Under the pieces are notes generated by a model that was not told where the DNA came from, made no database searches, and worked only from the letters and a program-made list of their open reading frames with translations. The translations under genes and the position numbers were made by a program. Below are positions 24,322 through 32,667 of a stretch of DNA of 49,513 nucleotides, piece by piece (position 1 is the stretch's first letter; each line of letters starts with the position of its first letter). The DNA lies in NCBI GenBank assembly GCA_045536025.1, contig JAZSMT010000027.1, forward strand, positions 1-49,513, read 5' to 3'. Source of the DNA: HGM11412 sp045536025 (GTDB lineage: Bacteria > Bacillota > Clostridia > Christensenellales > Borkfalkiaceae).

Positions 24322-24387
24322 ATTTACCTCCAGATTACAATTTATTTGTATGCTTACCTTTTATAAAATGTTATTGAGGAGCTTATT

Positions 24388-24750
24388 ATGAGTTTTTTAC
24401 CTATAATTTTAATCGTTTTGTTTTTACTTAACAAAAACGGCGGTATGAACGAGCTTTTAGGTGGGCTTGATTTTAAAAGCATTTCGCCACTTCTTTCGCT
24501 ATTTGGCGTGGACGAAAAAGCGGTAGATATGCTTTCGTCGCCAGAACTTTTAGATTTGTTTAGTGGAAAAGGTGATATTAAAGCTTTAATTCCCCTACTT
24601 AGTAGTTTTGTTTCTACTATGAAAAGCACGCCGTCTGCTGAATATGAAAAACCGAACGAATCAACCTTTACGCCCGAGTATTTAAACCCTATAAAAGACG
24701 TTGCAAGCGAAGAGGTTTACTCAACGCTAAGTAATTACTTTCAAAATTAA
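24388..24750 (+). CDS. Hypothetical protein with N-terminal hydrophobic segment, 120 residues
   Basis: Not recognised. The N-terminus (SFLPIILIVLFLLNKNGG) is a short hydrophobic helix, probably a membrane anchor, followed by a helical region with repeated LLSLF/LLDLF/LLSSF patterns (residues 30-78) and a polar C-terminus. GAGGAG ribosome binding site. Divergent from the 88-residue gene and convergent with ctpA; a bidirectional terminator follows. Confidence 0.75.
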   Translation: MSFLPIILIVLFLLNKNGGMNELLGGLDFKSISPLLSLFGVDEKAVDMLSSPELLDLFSGKGDIKALIPLLSSFVSTMKSTPSAEYEKPNESTFTPEYLNPIKDVASEEVYSTLSNYFQN

Positions 24751-24751
24751 A

Positions 24752-24776
24752 AAACGGCTTATAAGCCGTTTTTTTA
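24752..24776. terminator. Bidirectional terminator
   Basis: AAACGGCTTATAAGCCGTTT (24752-24771) flanked by AAAA and TTTTTT; serves the 120-residue gene and ctpA. Confidence 0.9.
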
Positions 24777-26033
24777 ATGGTTTAACATATTTATTGCGAA
24801 TTCGTATGCATCGCTATTTTCGGCGTTTTTAACCTTGTTTGACACGTCGGTCGTTACGCCTTTACCGTGAATAGAAATATTTGATTTAGGCCAAAAAATC
24901 TCGGCGGTCGTAACCTTTACGGCACTACCGTCAAAGTTAAGATACGTCGTTTGCATTATGCCTTTACCAAACGTTCTATATACCGTTTTATCGTTTTCTT
25001 TAAATCCATCGAGCACGACTGTTACTTTGTTTTGAGTATCGTAATCAAGCATAGCCCCGATTAAAACCTCGCTTGCAGACGCCGTGTTCTGATTAGCTAA
25101 AACTATTAAATTTTCAAAGCCGTAACTGCTGTACGAGTTGTTTTTTACGTAAAACTCTTGCGTTTTAAAGTTTTTATCTTTAGCATAAGATACCACTTGA
25201 TTGTTGCCGTTAGACTCAACGAATAATCCTGCAACTTCAGAGAGTATATCCATATACCCACCGCCGTTATCTCTAAGATCTAAAATTAAGTTTTTGTTTC
25301 CGTCCTGCTTGAATTTTAAAAGCGCCGATTTTAACTGCCCAACCGAACCGTCAGTTCCGCTTGCGCGACCGCTAAACTGCTCGTATTTTATATACGCGGT
25401 TTTGTCAGCCTCGATACAGTCTAAATTTCTTAAGCAAAGCTTCATACCACCGTCGTCAATAAAATTATACGTTCCCGTGCCGTCTTTATACGTTACGTAC
25501 GAGCGTTTATATTCCGACTTTACCACCTCAAAGGTTTTAACCTCACCATCGTAATCAACGGTGAGCTTTACCGTACTACCTACCGAAACGCCGTCTATAA
25601 TATCGAAAAAACCGTCGTAATCAGCAAATGGTTTATCGCTTCCGTCAACGCTAATTTTGGTAATCGTTCCACCCTCTTTCACACCTGCTTTATCGCACGG
25701 CGAGTTGGTTACTACGCTTACGATTTTAAGAGAATTTACTAAAAACGCTACGCCTATGCCTTGATTTTTACCCAACGCCTCGTCGGTCATTTTATCGTAT
25801 TCTTCCTTACTTAGATAGGTAGAATATTTATCAAATATAGCGTCGGATATAATATCTACGACGTTTTCATCCTCATAATAATAGTATTTTTCATACTTAT
25901 CTAAAATACTAAGAACTGCACGTTGGTTTTTAGAATAGGTAAACTCTCTTGTGAAAAATCCGAGAAAAAATACCGCTACAACGCCTACGACTGCCACTAT
26001 TGACAGTATTACTTTTTTTGCTTTTTTACTCAT
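24774..26033 (-). CDS. S41 family C-terminal processing peptidase
   Basis: A secreted, membrane-anchored protease of 419 residues. An N-terminal signal anchor (KVILSIVAVVGVVAVFFLGF) is followed by a PDZ domain (about 90-170, GIGVAF then AGVKEGGTI) and the S41 catalytic domain with the Ser in NTASASEVLIGAML and the Lys in FGKGIMQTTY. This is the CtpA/CtpB layout; in spore formers CtpB acts in sporulation signalling, but the substrate here is unknown. Directly downstream of the PucR-type regulator by 9 bp, so the two may be co-transcribed. Confidence 0.93.
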   Translation of the reverse strand: MSKKAKKVILSIVAVVGVVAVFFLGFFTREFTYSKNQRAVLSILDKYEKYYYYEDENVVDIISDAIFDKYSTYLSKEEYDKMTDEALGKNQGIGVAFLVNSLKIVSVVTNSPCDKAGVKEGGTITKISVDGSDKPFADYDGFFDIIDGVSVGSTVKLTVDYDGEVKTFEVVKSEYKRSYVTYKDGTGTYNFIDDGGMKLCLRNLDCIEADKTAYIKYEQFSGRASGTDGSVGQLKSALLKFKQDGNKNLILDLRDNGGGYMDILSEVAGLFVESNGNNQVVSYAKDKNFKTQEFYVKNNSYSSYGFENLIVLANQNTASASEVLIGAMLDYDTQNKVTVVLDGFKENDKTVYRTFGKGIMQTTYLNFDGSAVKVTTAEIFWPKSNISIHGKGVTTDVSNKVKNAENSDAYEFAINMLNH

Positions 26034-26042
26034 ATATATATT

Positions 26043-27089
26043 TTAACCTTTTAACTTAGAAAGAATAAACAAAATTCTAAAATTTAGCGCGTCTGAAAAC
26101 TTTCTTATATCAAGCCCAGTCAGCCTTTCGATTTTATCAATGCGGTAAATTAAGGTGTTTCTGTGAATATACATCTCTCTTGCCGTTTCTGACACGTTTA
26201 AATTGTTAGATAAAAACGCGTCACCCGTCAGCATAAGCTCTTCGTCGCTAAGTAGCTCGGACTCGCCGTCGCCAAGTAGTGCCGAGAAATAATCGGATAT
26301 TTTGGAGGGAGAATTATCTTCAAGAATTTTAGCTAGTATTACGTCTTTATAAGCTAAAACACCGCTTCCAAGCCCAAAAATCTCGCTCATTTTCTCGGTT
26401 GCTAAGGCTTGATTATACGAAACCGCAATATCAATAAAACTCTTAACCGTTCCGCCTACGTACACGATAACGTTTATGCCAAGTTCTTCAAAAATAGAAC
26501 GCTTAAGCGTTTCAGCTTGCTTAGACGGGGAAGTTAAGTCGGCTAATTCGTCGCTGTCAACGTGTTTAACGTAGGCAACTCTGTTAGACGATAAGGTAAC
26601 GACTCCGCCCGTTTCGCCGTAATAGCTTCTAACGAACTCTTGAGTTTCAATGGCTCTATTCTCTGGGCACTTTATATACGATATATACGCAGGCGTTTTA
26701 GGCGTGGAATATTTATTCATAAAATGAAGAGTTCTACTTTTTGTGGAATTGCCTGTAATTATAAGGCTTAGCTCTTCATCAAAAGATAGGTGAGTATTTT
26801 TAGACTGGCTCATTTCGATATAGCCAACTATTAAGTGAGCGTAGTTTTTTTGCTCATTATCGTTACCACTTATAAAACCTAAAAATTTACTACCGCCAAA
26901 CGCAAATTTAAAATAGGTGTTTTCAGTATCCTGAAAAACCTCCTCTTTATACGAAAAATACTCTTGATTAACGGGAACAAACACCGATTTAGTGCTTGCG
27001 TAATATACACCGCTTTCCGATACCGCTTGAATTTCAATACCCGTTTTGTCCTTTACTGCGTTTAAAACTCTTAAAAGTTCTCTTTCCAT
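26043..27089 (-). CDS. PucR/CdaR-type transcriptional regulator
   Basis: A 348-residue regulator. The C-terminal 60 residues form the PucR HTH_30 domain (LNVSETAREMYIHRNTLIYRIDKIERLTGLDIRK). A GGDEF-like/CdaR middle domain (about 130-260) and an N-terminal sensor-like region precede it. Members control purine, sugar diacid or amino-acid genes; the ligand here is unknown. Own promoter at 27129-27157; an inverted repeat TTTTGTGCAAAT/ATTTGCACAAAA flanks that promoter and is a candidate operator. ctpA lies directly downstream. Confidence 0.88.
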   Translation of the reverse strand: MERELLRVLNAVKDKTGIEIQAVSESGVYYASTKSVFVPVNQEYFSYKEEVFQDTENTYFKFAFGGSKFLGFISGNDNEQKNYAHLIVGYIEMSQSKNTHLSFDEELSLIITGNSTKSRTLHFMNKYSTPKTPAYISYIKCPENRAIETQEFVRSYYGETGGVVTLSSNRVAYVKHVDSDELADLTSPSKQAETLKRSIFEELGINVIVYVGGTVKSFIDIAVSYNQALATEKMSEIFGLGSGVLAYKDVILAKILEDNSPSKISDYFSALLGDGESELLSDEELMLTGDAFLSNNLNVSETAREMYIHRNTLIYRIDKIERLTGLDIRKFSDALNFRILFILSKLKG

Positions 27090-27098
27090 AACCTACCC

Positions 27099-27194
27099 TT
27101 TTGTGCAAATTGCATAAATTTTGCTATTATTATAACTAATTAGGTTAGCTTTGGCAATACTTTTCACTAAAAAATCATATAAATTTGCACAAAA
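27099..27194 (-). promoter_or_regulatory. PucR-type regulator promoter between inverted repeat arms
   Basis: Minus strand TTGCCA (27157-27152), 17-bp spacer, TATAAT (27134-27129). Arms TTTTGTGCAAAT (27099-27110) and ATTTGCACAAAA (27183-27194) are perfect inverted 12-mers bracketing the promoter; a partial third site TGCATAAATTT follows the left arm. Promoter well supported; operator role is inference. Confidence 0.7.
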
Positions 27195-27222
27195 AAAGAA
27201 CCGATACGAAAATCGGTTCTTT
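27190..27222 (-). terminator. Terminator of the ABC ATPase gene
   Basis: AAAGAACCGAT and ATCGGTTCTTT pair around a short loop, followed on the minus strand by TTTTTTT. It lies 13 bp beyond the stop at 27235 and partly overlaps the right operator-like arm. Confidence 0.9.
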
Positions 27223-27234
27223 ATAATTTAATGA

Positions 27235-28620
27235 TTATTCTTCAGTTGCCTCTTCAGCAGGAGCTTCTTCAACAGGAGCTTCTTCTTCAGCGGGAACTGC
27301 GTTCTTTGCTTGTTTTGCAGCAAGCTTAGCTTCTTTAGCAGCTTGTTTTGCAGCAAGTTTAGCAGCCTTTTCAGCCTCGGCAATAGCCTTTTCTTCCTCG
27401 CGTTTTGCCTGTCTTTCAAGCTCAACTACGGGAACGTAAGCCTTAGTGCCTTCGCCTTCTAAGATAGAAAGCTCGGTTTCCTTATCGAACAAGTGAGTGT
27501 GCATAATGTCAATACCAAGGTCAATTTTAGTGTTGATAACGGTGTTCGAACGCGAGTCAACCTTAGCGGTTAATTGAACGTGCTGTTCAACTAAGCTTTC
27601 AATTTGGTCAACTTCGTTATTAAGTTCACCGAATACGCAGTAAAGTAAGCTTTCGGCACCGAGTTTTTCAACAACGTCAACTCTTACGTTGATAAGCGCC
27701 TTGGGGTTAGCCTTAATAAACGCTTCTTCATCGTGGAAGTCTTCAGGACGAACGCCGAATACGATTTGCTTACCGGTATTGAGGTAATCTTCAAGATTGA
27801 TAATTTTAGTAACCTTTTCTTTGGGAAGCTCAAGCTTTTGACCTTCGAACTCAACGTAAACTTTAGCCTTAGTGCCCGTTAAAGTAGCGTCGAAGAAGTT
27901 CATTTGCGGAGTGCCAATGAAGCCTGCTACGAATACGTTAGCGGGATAGTCGTAAAGTTTTTGAGGAGCGTCAACTTGTTGAATAAAACCGTCTTTCATA
28001 ACTACGATACGCGTACCCATAGTCATTGCCTCAACTTGGTCGTGAGTAACGTAAATGAAGGTGGTTGCAAGTCTGTGGTGAAGCTTGGTAATCTCGGTAC
28101 GCATTTGCGCACGAAGCTTAGCGTCAAGGTTAGATAAAGGTTCGTCTAAAAGGAATACTTTAGGCTCACGAACGATTGCACGACCGAGCGCAACACGTTG
28201 ACGTTGACCGCCTGAAAGAGCCTTAGGCTTTCTTTGAAGATAAGTTTCAAGACCTAAGATACGAGCTGCTTCTTTAACTCTAGCGTCAATTTCAGGTCTG
28301 GGCATTTTGCGGAGCTTAAGACCGAAAGCCATGTTATCGTAAACAGTCATATGAGGATAAAGAGCGTAGTTTTGGAAAACCATCGCGATATCTCTATCCT
28401 TAGGTTGAATAAGGTTCATCTTAATACCGTCGATAATAAGGTCGCCATCGGTAATTTCTTCAAGACCTGCAATCATACGAAGAGTGGTAGATTTACCACA
28501 ACCCGAAGGTCCTACGAATACGATGAACTCTTTATCTTGAATATCAAGAGTAAAGTCCGTTACGGCTTGAACACCGGACGGATAAATTTTATAAATGTGA
28601 TCAAGTAATAAACCAGCCAT
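27235..28620 (-). CDS. Sugar ABC transporter ATP-binding protein, MsmK/UgpC type
   Basis: Cytoplasmic ATPase of carbohydrate ABC importers. Walker A GPSGCGKST at residues about 36-44, Q-loop FQNYALYPH, signature LSGGQRQRV, Walker B FLLDEPLSNLD, H-loop THDQ, then the MalK-type regulatory TOBE domain (about 240-370). The total of 461 is about 90 longer than usual: residues about 400-461 are a Lys/Ala/Glu-rich probable coiled coil ending in an acidic VEEAPAEEATEE tail. No permease or binding protein is adjacent, as for ATPases shared among several transporters. GGAGGC ribosome binding site. Confidence 0.94.
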   Translation of the reverse strand: MAGLLLDHIYKIYPSGVQAVTDFTLDIQDKEFIVFVGPSGCGKSTTLRMIAGLEEITDGDLIIDGIKMNLIQPKDRDIAMVFQNYALYPHMTVYDNMAFGLKLRKMPRPEIDARVKEAARILGLETYLQRKPKALSGGQRQRVALGRAIVREPKVFLLDEPLSNLDAKLRAQMRTEITKLHHRLATTFIYVTHDQVEAMTMGTRIVVMKDGFIQQVDAPQKLYDYPANVFVAGFIGTPQMNFFDATLTGTKAKVYVEFEGQKLELPKEKVTKIINLEDYLNTGKQIVFGVRPEDFHDEEAFIKANPKALINVRVDVVEKLGAESLLYCVFGELNNEVDQIESLVEQHVQLTAKVDSRSNTVINTKIDLGIDIMHTHLFDKETELSILEGEGTKAYVPVVELERQAKREEEKAIAEAEKAAKLAAKQAAKEAKLAAKQAKNAVPAEEEAPVEEAPAEEATEE

Positions 28621-28678
28621 ATTTGCCTCCTAATTTGTTTTACCATAAAATGATATCATAAAAGAGCTAAAAAATCAA

Positions 28679-28693
28679 TGTACAGTGTGTACA
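28679..28693. promoter_or_regulatory. Palindrome upstream of the ABC ATPase gene
   Basis: TGTACA-GTG-TGTACA, two palindromic half sites, 59 bp before the ATG. A weak promoter (TTGATT, 17 bp, TATCAT) lies between it and the gene, so it could be a regulator site. At 28699-28709 a TAACGCCTTAA end of the E repeat family is also present. Confidence 0.45.
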
Positions 28694-28734
28694 AAATTTA
28701 ACGCCTTAATTTGTAATTACCACTAAAAAATTTA

Positions 28735-28760
28735 AAAAACCCCGACTAAATCGAGGTTTT
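28735..28760 (-). terminator. Likely terminator beyond spoIVA
   Basis: AAAACCCCGA-CTAAA-TCGAGGTTTT hairpin with, on the minus strand, a TTTTTTAAATTTTTT tail. It is the first terminator-like hairpin downstream of spoIVA, with repeat E4 and its remnants between them. The 28761-28840 interval also holds the hairpin GTTATATATGATTATATATAAC. Confidence 0.55.
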
Positions 28761-28839
28761 ATACGCTTTATATGTGAAAGTGTAACAATTGTTATATATG
28801 ATTATATATAACGCACGTCACATACGTTAGTGGCGTATT

Positions 28840-29069
28840 GTTTATAACTGAAAATTTTGTTAATCTCACAGCATACGCTAAGCTATCTTTATGACGTTAG
28901 TTGCACCTCTACTAAACACCAAGCTTATGCTAAGCGATTATAAGGCGTTAGAAACAAGCAAGACAAGGCTCGGCAAGACGGGGCATCTACGACTAACCCT
29001 ATTGGGTTGTCGTAGATGCAACGGCTTGACAGCTAACGCAGTATTTGCGCCGTTTATAACGACTTATAA
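28840..29069. repeat. Structured intergenic repeat, copy E4, with left remnants
   Basis: Full copy 28938-29069. Ends TTATAAGGCGTTA (28938-28950) and TAACGACTTATAA (29057-29069) pair with one mismatch. The internal stem is CATCTACGAC...GTCGTAGATG with AACCCTATTGGGTT at the tip (28984-29018), sequence unlike E1 but fully paired. Left of it, 28868-28937 holds a partial copy (GACGTTAGTTGCAC) and the AAGCTTATGC box shared with E6. The spoIVA stop codon (29064-29066, minus strand) is inside the right arm. Confidence 0.8.
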
Positions 29070-30542
29070 TAAAATGCAGATGACACCGCCCCTTCCCTCG
29101 TTCACAATGCGAGTTACAGTCTTTCTCATTTTGTTTTTGGTTTCTTGGCGCATTGAGCCGATTTTTGCTAAAATTTCATCGGATACAAGCGAGCATAATT
29201 GCTTGCCGAAAACGTCGGTTTTCCAAACTTTTTCGGGGTTTTCTTGATACTCGGTCTTTAAAAAGTCGGCAAAATCTCTACACTGCTTTTCAGTGCCTGA
29301 AATAGGCGAAACGTCAGCTGATAAGCCTATTTTCATAAGGTGCATACAAGAGGTGTTAGCCTTAATTTTAACGCCGTAACGACCGCCTTGCTTGATAACC
29401 TCTGGTTCGTTAAGTTCCATATCGCAGTTTTCAGGAATAACTATACCGTAGCCGTTCTCGTCAACCTCCGAAAGGGCGGATTTAAGCTTTCTGTAATTAT
29501 CTTTTGCAACGCAAAGTTCTTTGACGTAGCTGATAAGCTCAAAGTCGTTTTGAATTTTATCGCCTGAAATTTCAGACAGCATATCGTAAAACAACCCGTC
29601 TTTAATTTTAATATCGTATACAGCCGAGCCGTCGTCTAAATTAGCAACGGATTTTGAAACGCAATCAACCGCCTCAACTGCCGAAAGAGCGTCCTCTATA
29701 ACCTTATAATGTTTCATTTTTGAAACGATACAAGATACGTCCTTTACCTTTTCTAAAATCTCGGTAATGACGGGGCTGTCTTTTGGTAAAACTTGCATCC
29801 ATTTGGGAAGGTTAATATCAAACGTTTTAAGCGGAAATTCTAATAAAAGGTTTTCTAAAATTTCGTTAAGACCGTCTTCGCCCACCTCTTTTAAGTTGCA
29901 CTTAATTACTTTTACGCCGTATTTATCGGTTAAGCTTTCTGAAAGCGCGGTTGCCTCGCTACCGTTTTTTTCGGCGGTGTTTAAAACTATTACGAAAGGC
30001 TTACCGCACTTTCTTAAGTCCTCAACAACTCTTTCCTCAGCCTCAACGTAATTTTCGCGAGGAATATCGCACACCGAGCCGTCGGTAGTAACTAAAACGC
30101 CTACTGTAGAGTGGTCTTTAATAACCTTTTCAGTGCCAATTTCTGCCGCCTCTTTAAGGGGAATAGGGTTTTCGTTCCAAGGCGTTTTTACAAGCCTATC
30201 AGCACCCTCTTCTTCTCCTCCAAGCGCGCCGTCAACCATATAACCAACGCAGTCTATAAGCCTTACCTTTGCTTGAGCTTTTTTACCAACCGAGATTTTA
30301 ACCCCTTCGGCAGGCACGAACTTTGGCTCGGTAGTCGTTATAGTTTTTCCCGAGCCTGACTGTGGCATTTCGTCAATGGCGATTTTAAGTTTTTGTTTGT
30401 TTATTATGTTCGGCGTTACCATAAGGTCCATAAACTTCGTGATAAACGTCGACTTGCCCGTTCTTACAGGGCCTACTACACCTATATAAATGTCGCCGTT
30501 TGAACGTTTGGCGATGTCCTTATAGATATCGAACTTTTCCAT
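29064..30542 (-). CDS. spoIVA: Stage IV sporulation protein A, coat morphogenetic ATPase
   Basis: Builds the basement layer of the spore coat on the forespore surface by ATP-driven polymerisation. The 492-residue length is family-typical. Walker A GPVRTGKST at residues 24-32, DCVGYMVDG, and the conserved C-terminus ending EGRGGVICILL. GGGAGGAT ribosome binding site. A sigma-E-like promoter lies upstream. It shows that the organism is an endospore former. In relatives plsY, gpsA and spoIVA are neighbours; gpsA is absent here. Stop codon within repeat E4. Confidence 0.98.
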   Translation of the reverse strand: MEKFDIYKDIAKRSNGDIYIGVVGPVRTGKSTFITKFMDLMVTPNIINKQKLKIAIDEMPQSGSGKTITTTEPKFVPAEGVKISVGKKAQAKVRLIDCVGYMVDGALGGEEEGADRLVKTPWNENPIPLKEAAEIGTEKVIKDHSTVGVLVTTDGSVCDIPRENYVEAEERVVEDLRKCGKPFVIVLNTAEKNGSEATALSESLTDKYGVKVIKCNLKEVGEDGLNEILENLLLEFPLKTFDINLPKWMQVLPKDSPVITEILEKVKDVSCIVSKMKHYKVIEDALSAVEAVDCVSKSVANLDDGSAVYDIKIKDGLFYDMLSEISGDKIQNDFELISYVKELCVAKDNYRKLKSALSEVDENGYGIVIPENCDMELNEPEVIKQGGRYGVKIKANTSCMHLMKIGLSADVSPISGTEKQCRDFADFLKTEYQENPEKVWKTDVFGKQLCSLVSDEILAKIGSMRQETKNKMRKTVTRIVNEGRGGVICILL

Positions 30543-30570
30543 TAAAAAAATCCTCCCGAATACTAATAGA

Positions 30571-30599
30571 TGTATATGAGAGGAATTTTTTATTTATGC
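30571..30599 (-). promoter_or_regulatory. Sigma-E-like promoter of spoIVA
   Basis: Minus strand GCATAAA (30599-30593), 14-bp spacer, CATATACA (30578-30571), matching the mother-cell sigma-E pattern (KMATATT, 14-15, CATACAMT) closely. No sigma-A promoter is apparent in the 56-bp gap. spoIVA is sigma-E dependent in Bacillus. Confidence 0.55.
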
Positions 30600-31351
30600 T
30601 ATTTGCTTTCAGTTTTATTTTGTTTGTTTTTGCGCTTAATTTTAGCCTCGCGTATCATTTGTAGCCAGTTGGTGGGGTGCTCTTCGTCGGTCAACATTCT
30701 AGTGATGTTTTTGCGGTGAGCGTACCACGTTAGTAAAATAATAGATACGATAAATAAGTTTGTTATACCTGCAAGCAGGGAATTTAATAGGGTTATTGAT
30801 TGAGCTTGAATATAGTATTTATACACCGAATAGCAGGCAAAAATTGCACCTGGGGTAGTTGCGATAAACGAGCCCATTGCGCCTATTTCGGTAATTAGGA
30901 TAAATAGTATTGCTAAAGCACCGCTGATAACGGCAATTAAGGGGTTGCAAACTGCAAACACGCCGATAGTGGTCGCAATGCCTTTACCGCCTTTAAATTT
31001 CATAAAGACTGGGAAGATATGCCCAAGCACGGCAAAAAATCCGCAACCTACCATTGCAATTTGGTTAATAGGCAAACTCGTTCCAACGAAATACATATCC
31101 TTATATATAATATAGCCTAAAAAGGTGGGTAAAGAACCCTTAACTATATCTAATACGAGGGTTAAAACACCTATTCCTAAACCGAAGTTTCGGCTCATGT
31201 TAAGCGTGCCGGGGTTACCGCTACCAAGCTTTCTAATATCGCGTTTTTTAAGTTTTGAAATAATGATTGCAAAGTTTATATTGCCCATAAGATACGAGCC
31301 TATTGCGAGCAATAAAAACTGCCACCAAAGCATGTAAAAAGATACCGTCAT
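30599..31351 (-). CDS. plsY: Glycerol-3-phosphate acyltransferase PlsY
   Basis: Membrane enzyme that acylates glycerol-3-phosphate with acyl-phosphate, the first step of phospholipid synthesis. Motifs LGSGNPGTLNM (usual GSGNPGATN), KGGKGIATTIG and several hydrophobic helices. At 250 residues it is longer than the common 200, owing to a C-terminal helix plus a basic tail (REAKIKRKNKQ). The start overlaps the der stop by one base. Confidence 0.95.
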   Translation of the reverse strand: MTVSFYMLWWQFLLLAIGSYLMGNINFAIIISKLKKRDIRKLGSGNPGTLNMSRNFGLGIGVLTLVLDIVKGSLPTFLGYIIYKDMYFVGTSLPINQIAMVGCGFFAVLGHIFPVFMKFKGGKGIATTIGVFAVCNPLIAVISGALAILFILITEIGAMGSFIATTPGAIFACYSVYKYYIQAQSITLLNSLLAGITNLFIVSIILLTWYAHRKNITRMLTDEEHPTNWLQMIREAKIKRKNKQNKTESK

Positions 31352-32667
31352 TATTCTTCCTCCGATTTTTCACGTATGAAAAGTTTAATAGGCGTGCCCG
31401 AAAAATCGAACGCGTTTCTTATAGTATTTTCAATAAAGCGCTTATAGCTAAAATGCATTAAATCTTGATTGTTTACGAACATTATAAAGGTTGGAGGCTC
31501 AATCCCGTCTTGAACGGTGTAATAAATTTTAAGCCTTCTGCCGTTTTTTGTGGGTGGATCGGTAGTTCTAACGGCATCGCCGATAAGGTCGTTAAGCGTA
31601 CCCGTTGAAATTCTTTGACGGCTGTTTTCAAGCGCCTCGAGGGCAACCGATAATATTTTTTCCGTTCTTTGCCCCGTTTTTGCCGAAATAAACACCGATT
31701 TATAATAATCCATAAACGCTAGGTCATCATCTAACTTTTTGCGGAATTTTTCTATGGTAAAGGTGTCCTTTTCCACCAAATCCCACTTATTCATAACAAC
31801 GACCGACGGTTTTCCTTGCTCGTGCACGTAACCGAGTATCTTTACGTCTTGCTCGGTTAAGCCCTCAACGCTATCGATAACCACGAGGCAAACGTCCGCC
31901 CTTCTTATCGCACCGAAAGCTCTAACAACGCTGTAATACTCAACGTCGTCGTACACCGATTTTTTCTTTCTAATTCCTGCCGTGTCTATAAGCGTAAAGT
32001 TTTGACCGTTGTAAGTAAAAGGCGTGTCTATCGCGTCACGCGTAGTGCCAGCAATTCCCGAAACGATAGTTCTATCAAACCCTAAAAGCTTATTTGCGAG
32101 GCTTGATTTACCTGCGTTTGGCTTACCCACTATTGCAATTTTAACGGTGTTTTCTTCCTCTTCAGTCGAAACGCTTTCAAAATTAGAACAAATCTCGTCA
32201 AGCAAATCGCCAAGCCCTTTACCTTGCTCGCAAGATACGCCTATAGGCGTACCCAAACCAAGCTCATAATATTCAAAAAGGGCGCTTTGGTCGTAATTAT
32301 CAAGCTTATTTACCGCTAAAACGATAGGCTTTTTACTTCTTCTAAGCATTGAGGCAACCTCAACGTCAGAAGCGGTTAACCCACCCTTACCGTCACACAT
32401 AAAAAGTATTACGTCCGACGTTTCAATGGCGATTTCAGCTTGCTTTTTGATATGTTTCCACATCTCGTCTTGCGATTTTAGCTCGATACCGCCCGTGTCG
32501 ATAAGAGTAAACGCCTTTCCGCACCACTCGGCATCACAATAAATGCGGTCGCGAGTAACGCCCGGCTTGTCTTTAACTATTGAAATTTTCTTGCCGGTAA
32601 TCTTGTTAAAAAAAGTAGATTTACCAACGTTTGGTCTGCCTACTACGGCAACTATGGGTTTCTTCAT
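31351..32667 (-). CDS. der: Ribosome-associated GTPase Der (EngA)
   Basis: Essential 50S assembly GTPase with two tandem G domains. Domain 1: GRPNVGKST (residues 10-18), DTGG, NKLD; domain 2: GKPNAGKSS (about 182-190), DTAGIRKK, NKWD; then a KH-like C-terminal domain ending in FSGTPIKLFIREK. 438 residues, family-typical. It overlaps the DUF512 gene by 4 bp and plsY by 1 bp, a conserved clostridial order. Confidence 0.98.
   Translation of the reverse strand: MKKPIVAVVGRPNVGKSTFFNKITGKKISIVKDKPGVTRDRIYCDAEWCGKAFTLIDTGGIELKSQDEMWKHIKKQAEIAIETSDVILFMCDGKGGLTASDVEVASMLRRSKKPIVLAVNKLDNYDQSALFEYYELGLGTPIGVSCEQGKGLGDLLDEICSNFESVSTEEEENTVKIAIVGKPNAGKSSLANKLLGFDRTIVSGIAGTTRDAIDTPFTYNGQNFTLIDTAGIRKKKSVYDDVEYYSVVRAFGAIRRADVCLVVIDSVEGLTEQDVKILGYVHEQGKPSVVVMNKWDLVEKDTFTIEKFRKKLDDDLAFMDYYKSVFISAKTGQRTEKILSVALEALENSRQRISTGTLNDLIGDAVRTTDPPTKNGRRLKIYYTVQDGIEPPTFIMFVNNQDLMHFSYKRFIENTIRNAFDFSGTPIKLFIREKSEEE

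Noticed and set aside
30543..30600. gpsA between plsY and spoIVA
   Set aside because: In related genomes gpsA often lies here, but only 56 bp separate the two genes and no remnant is visible.
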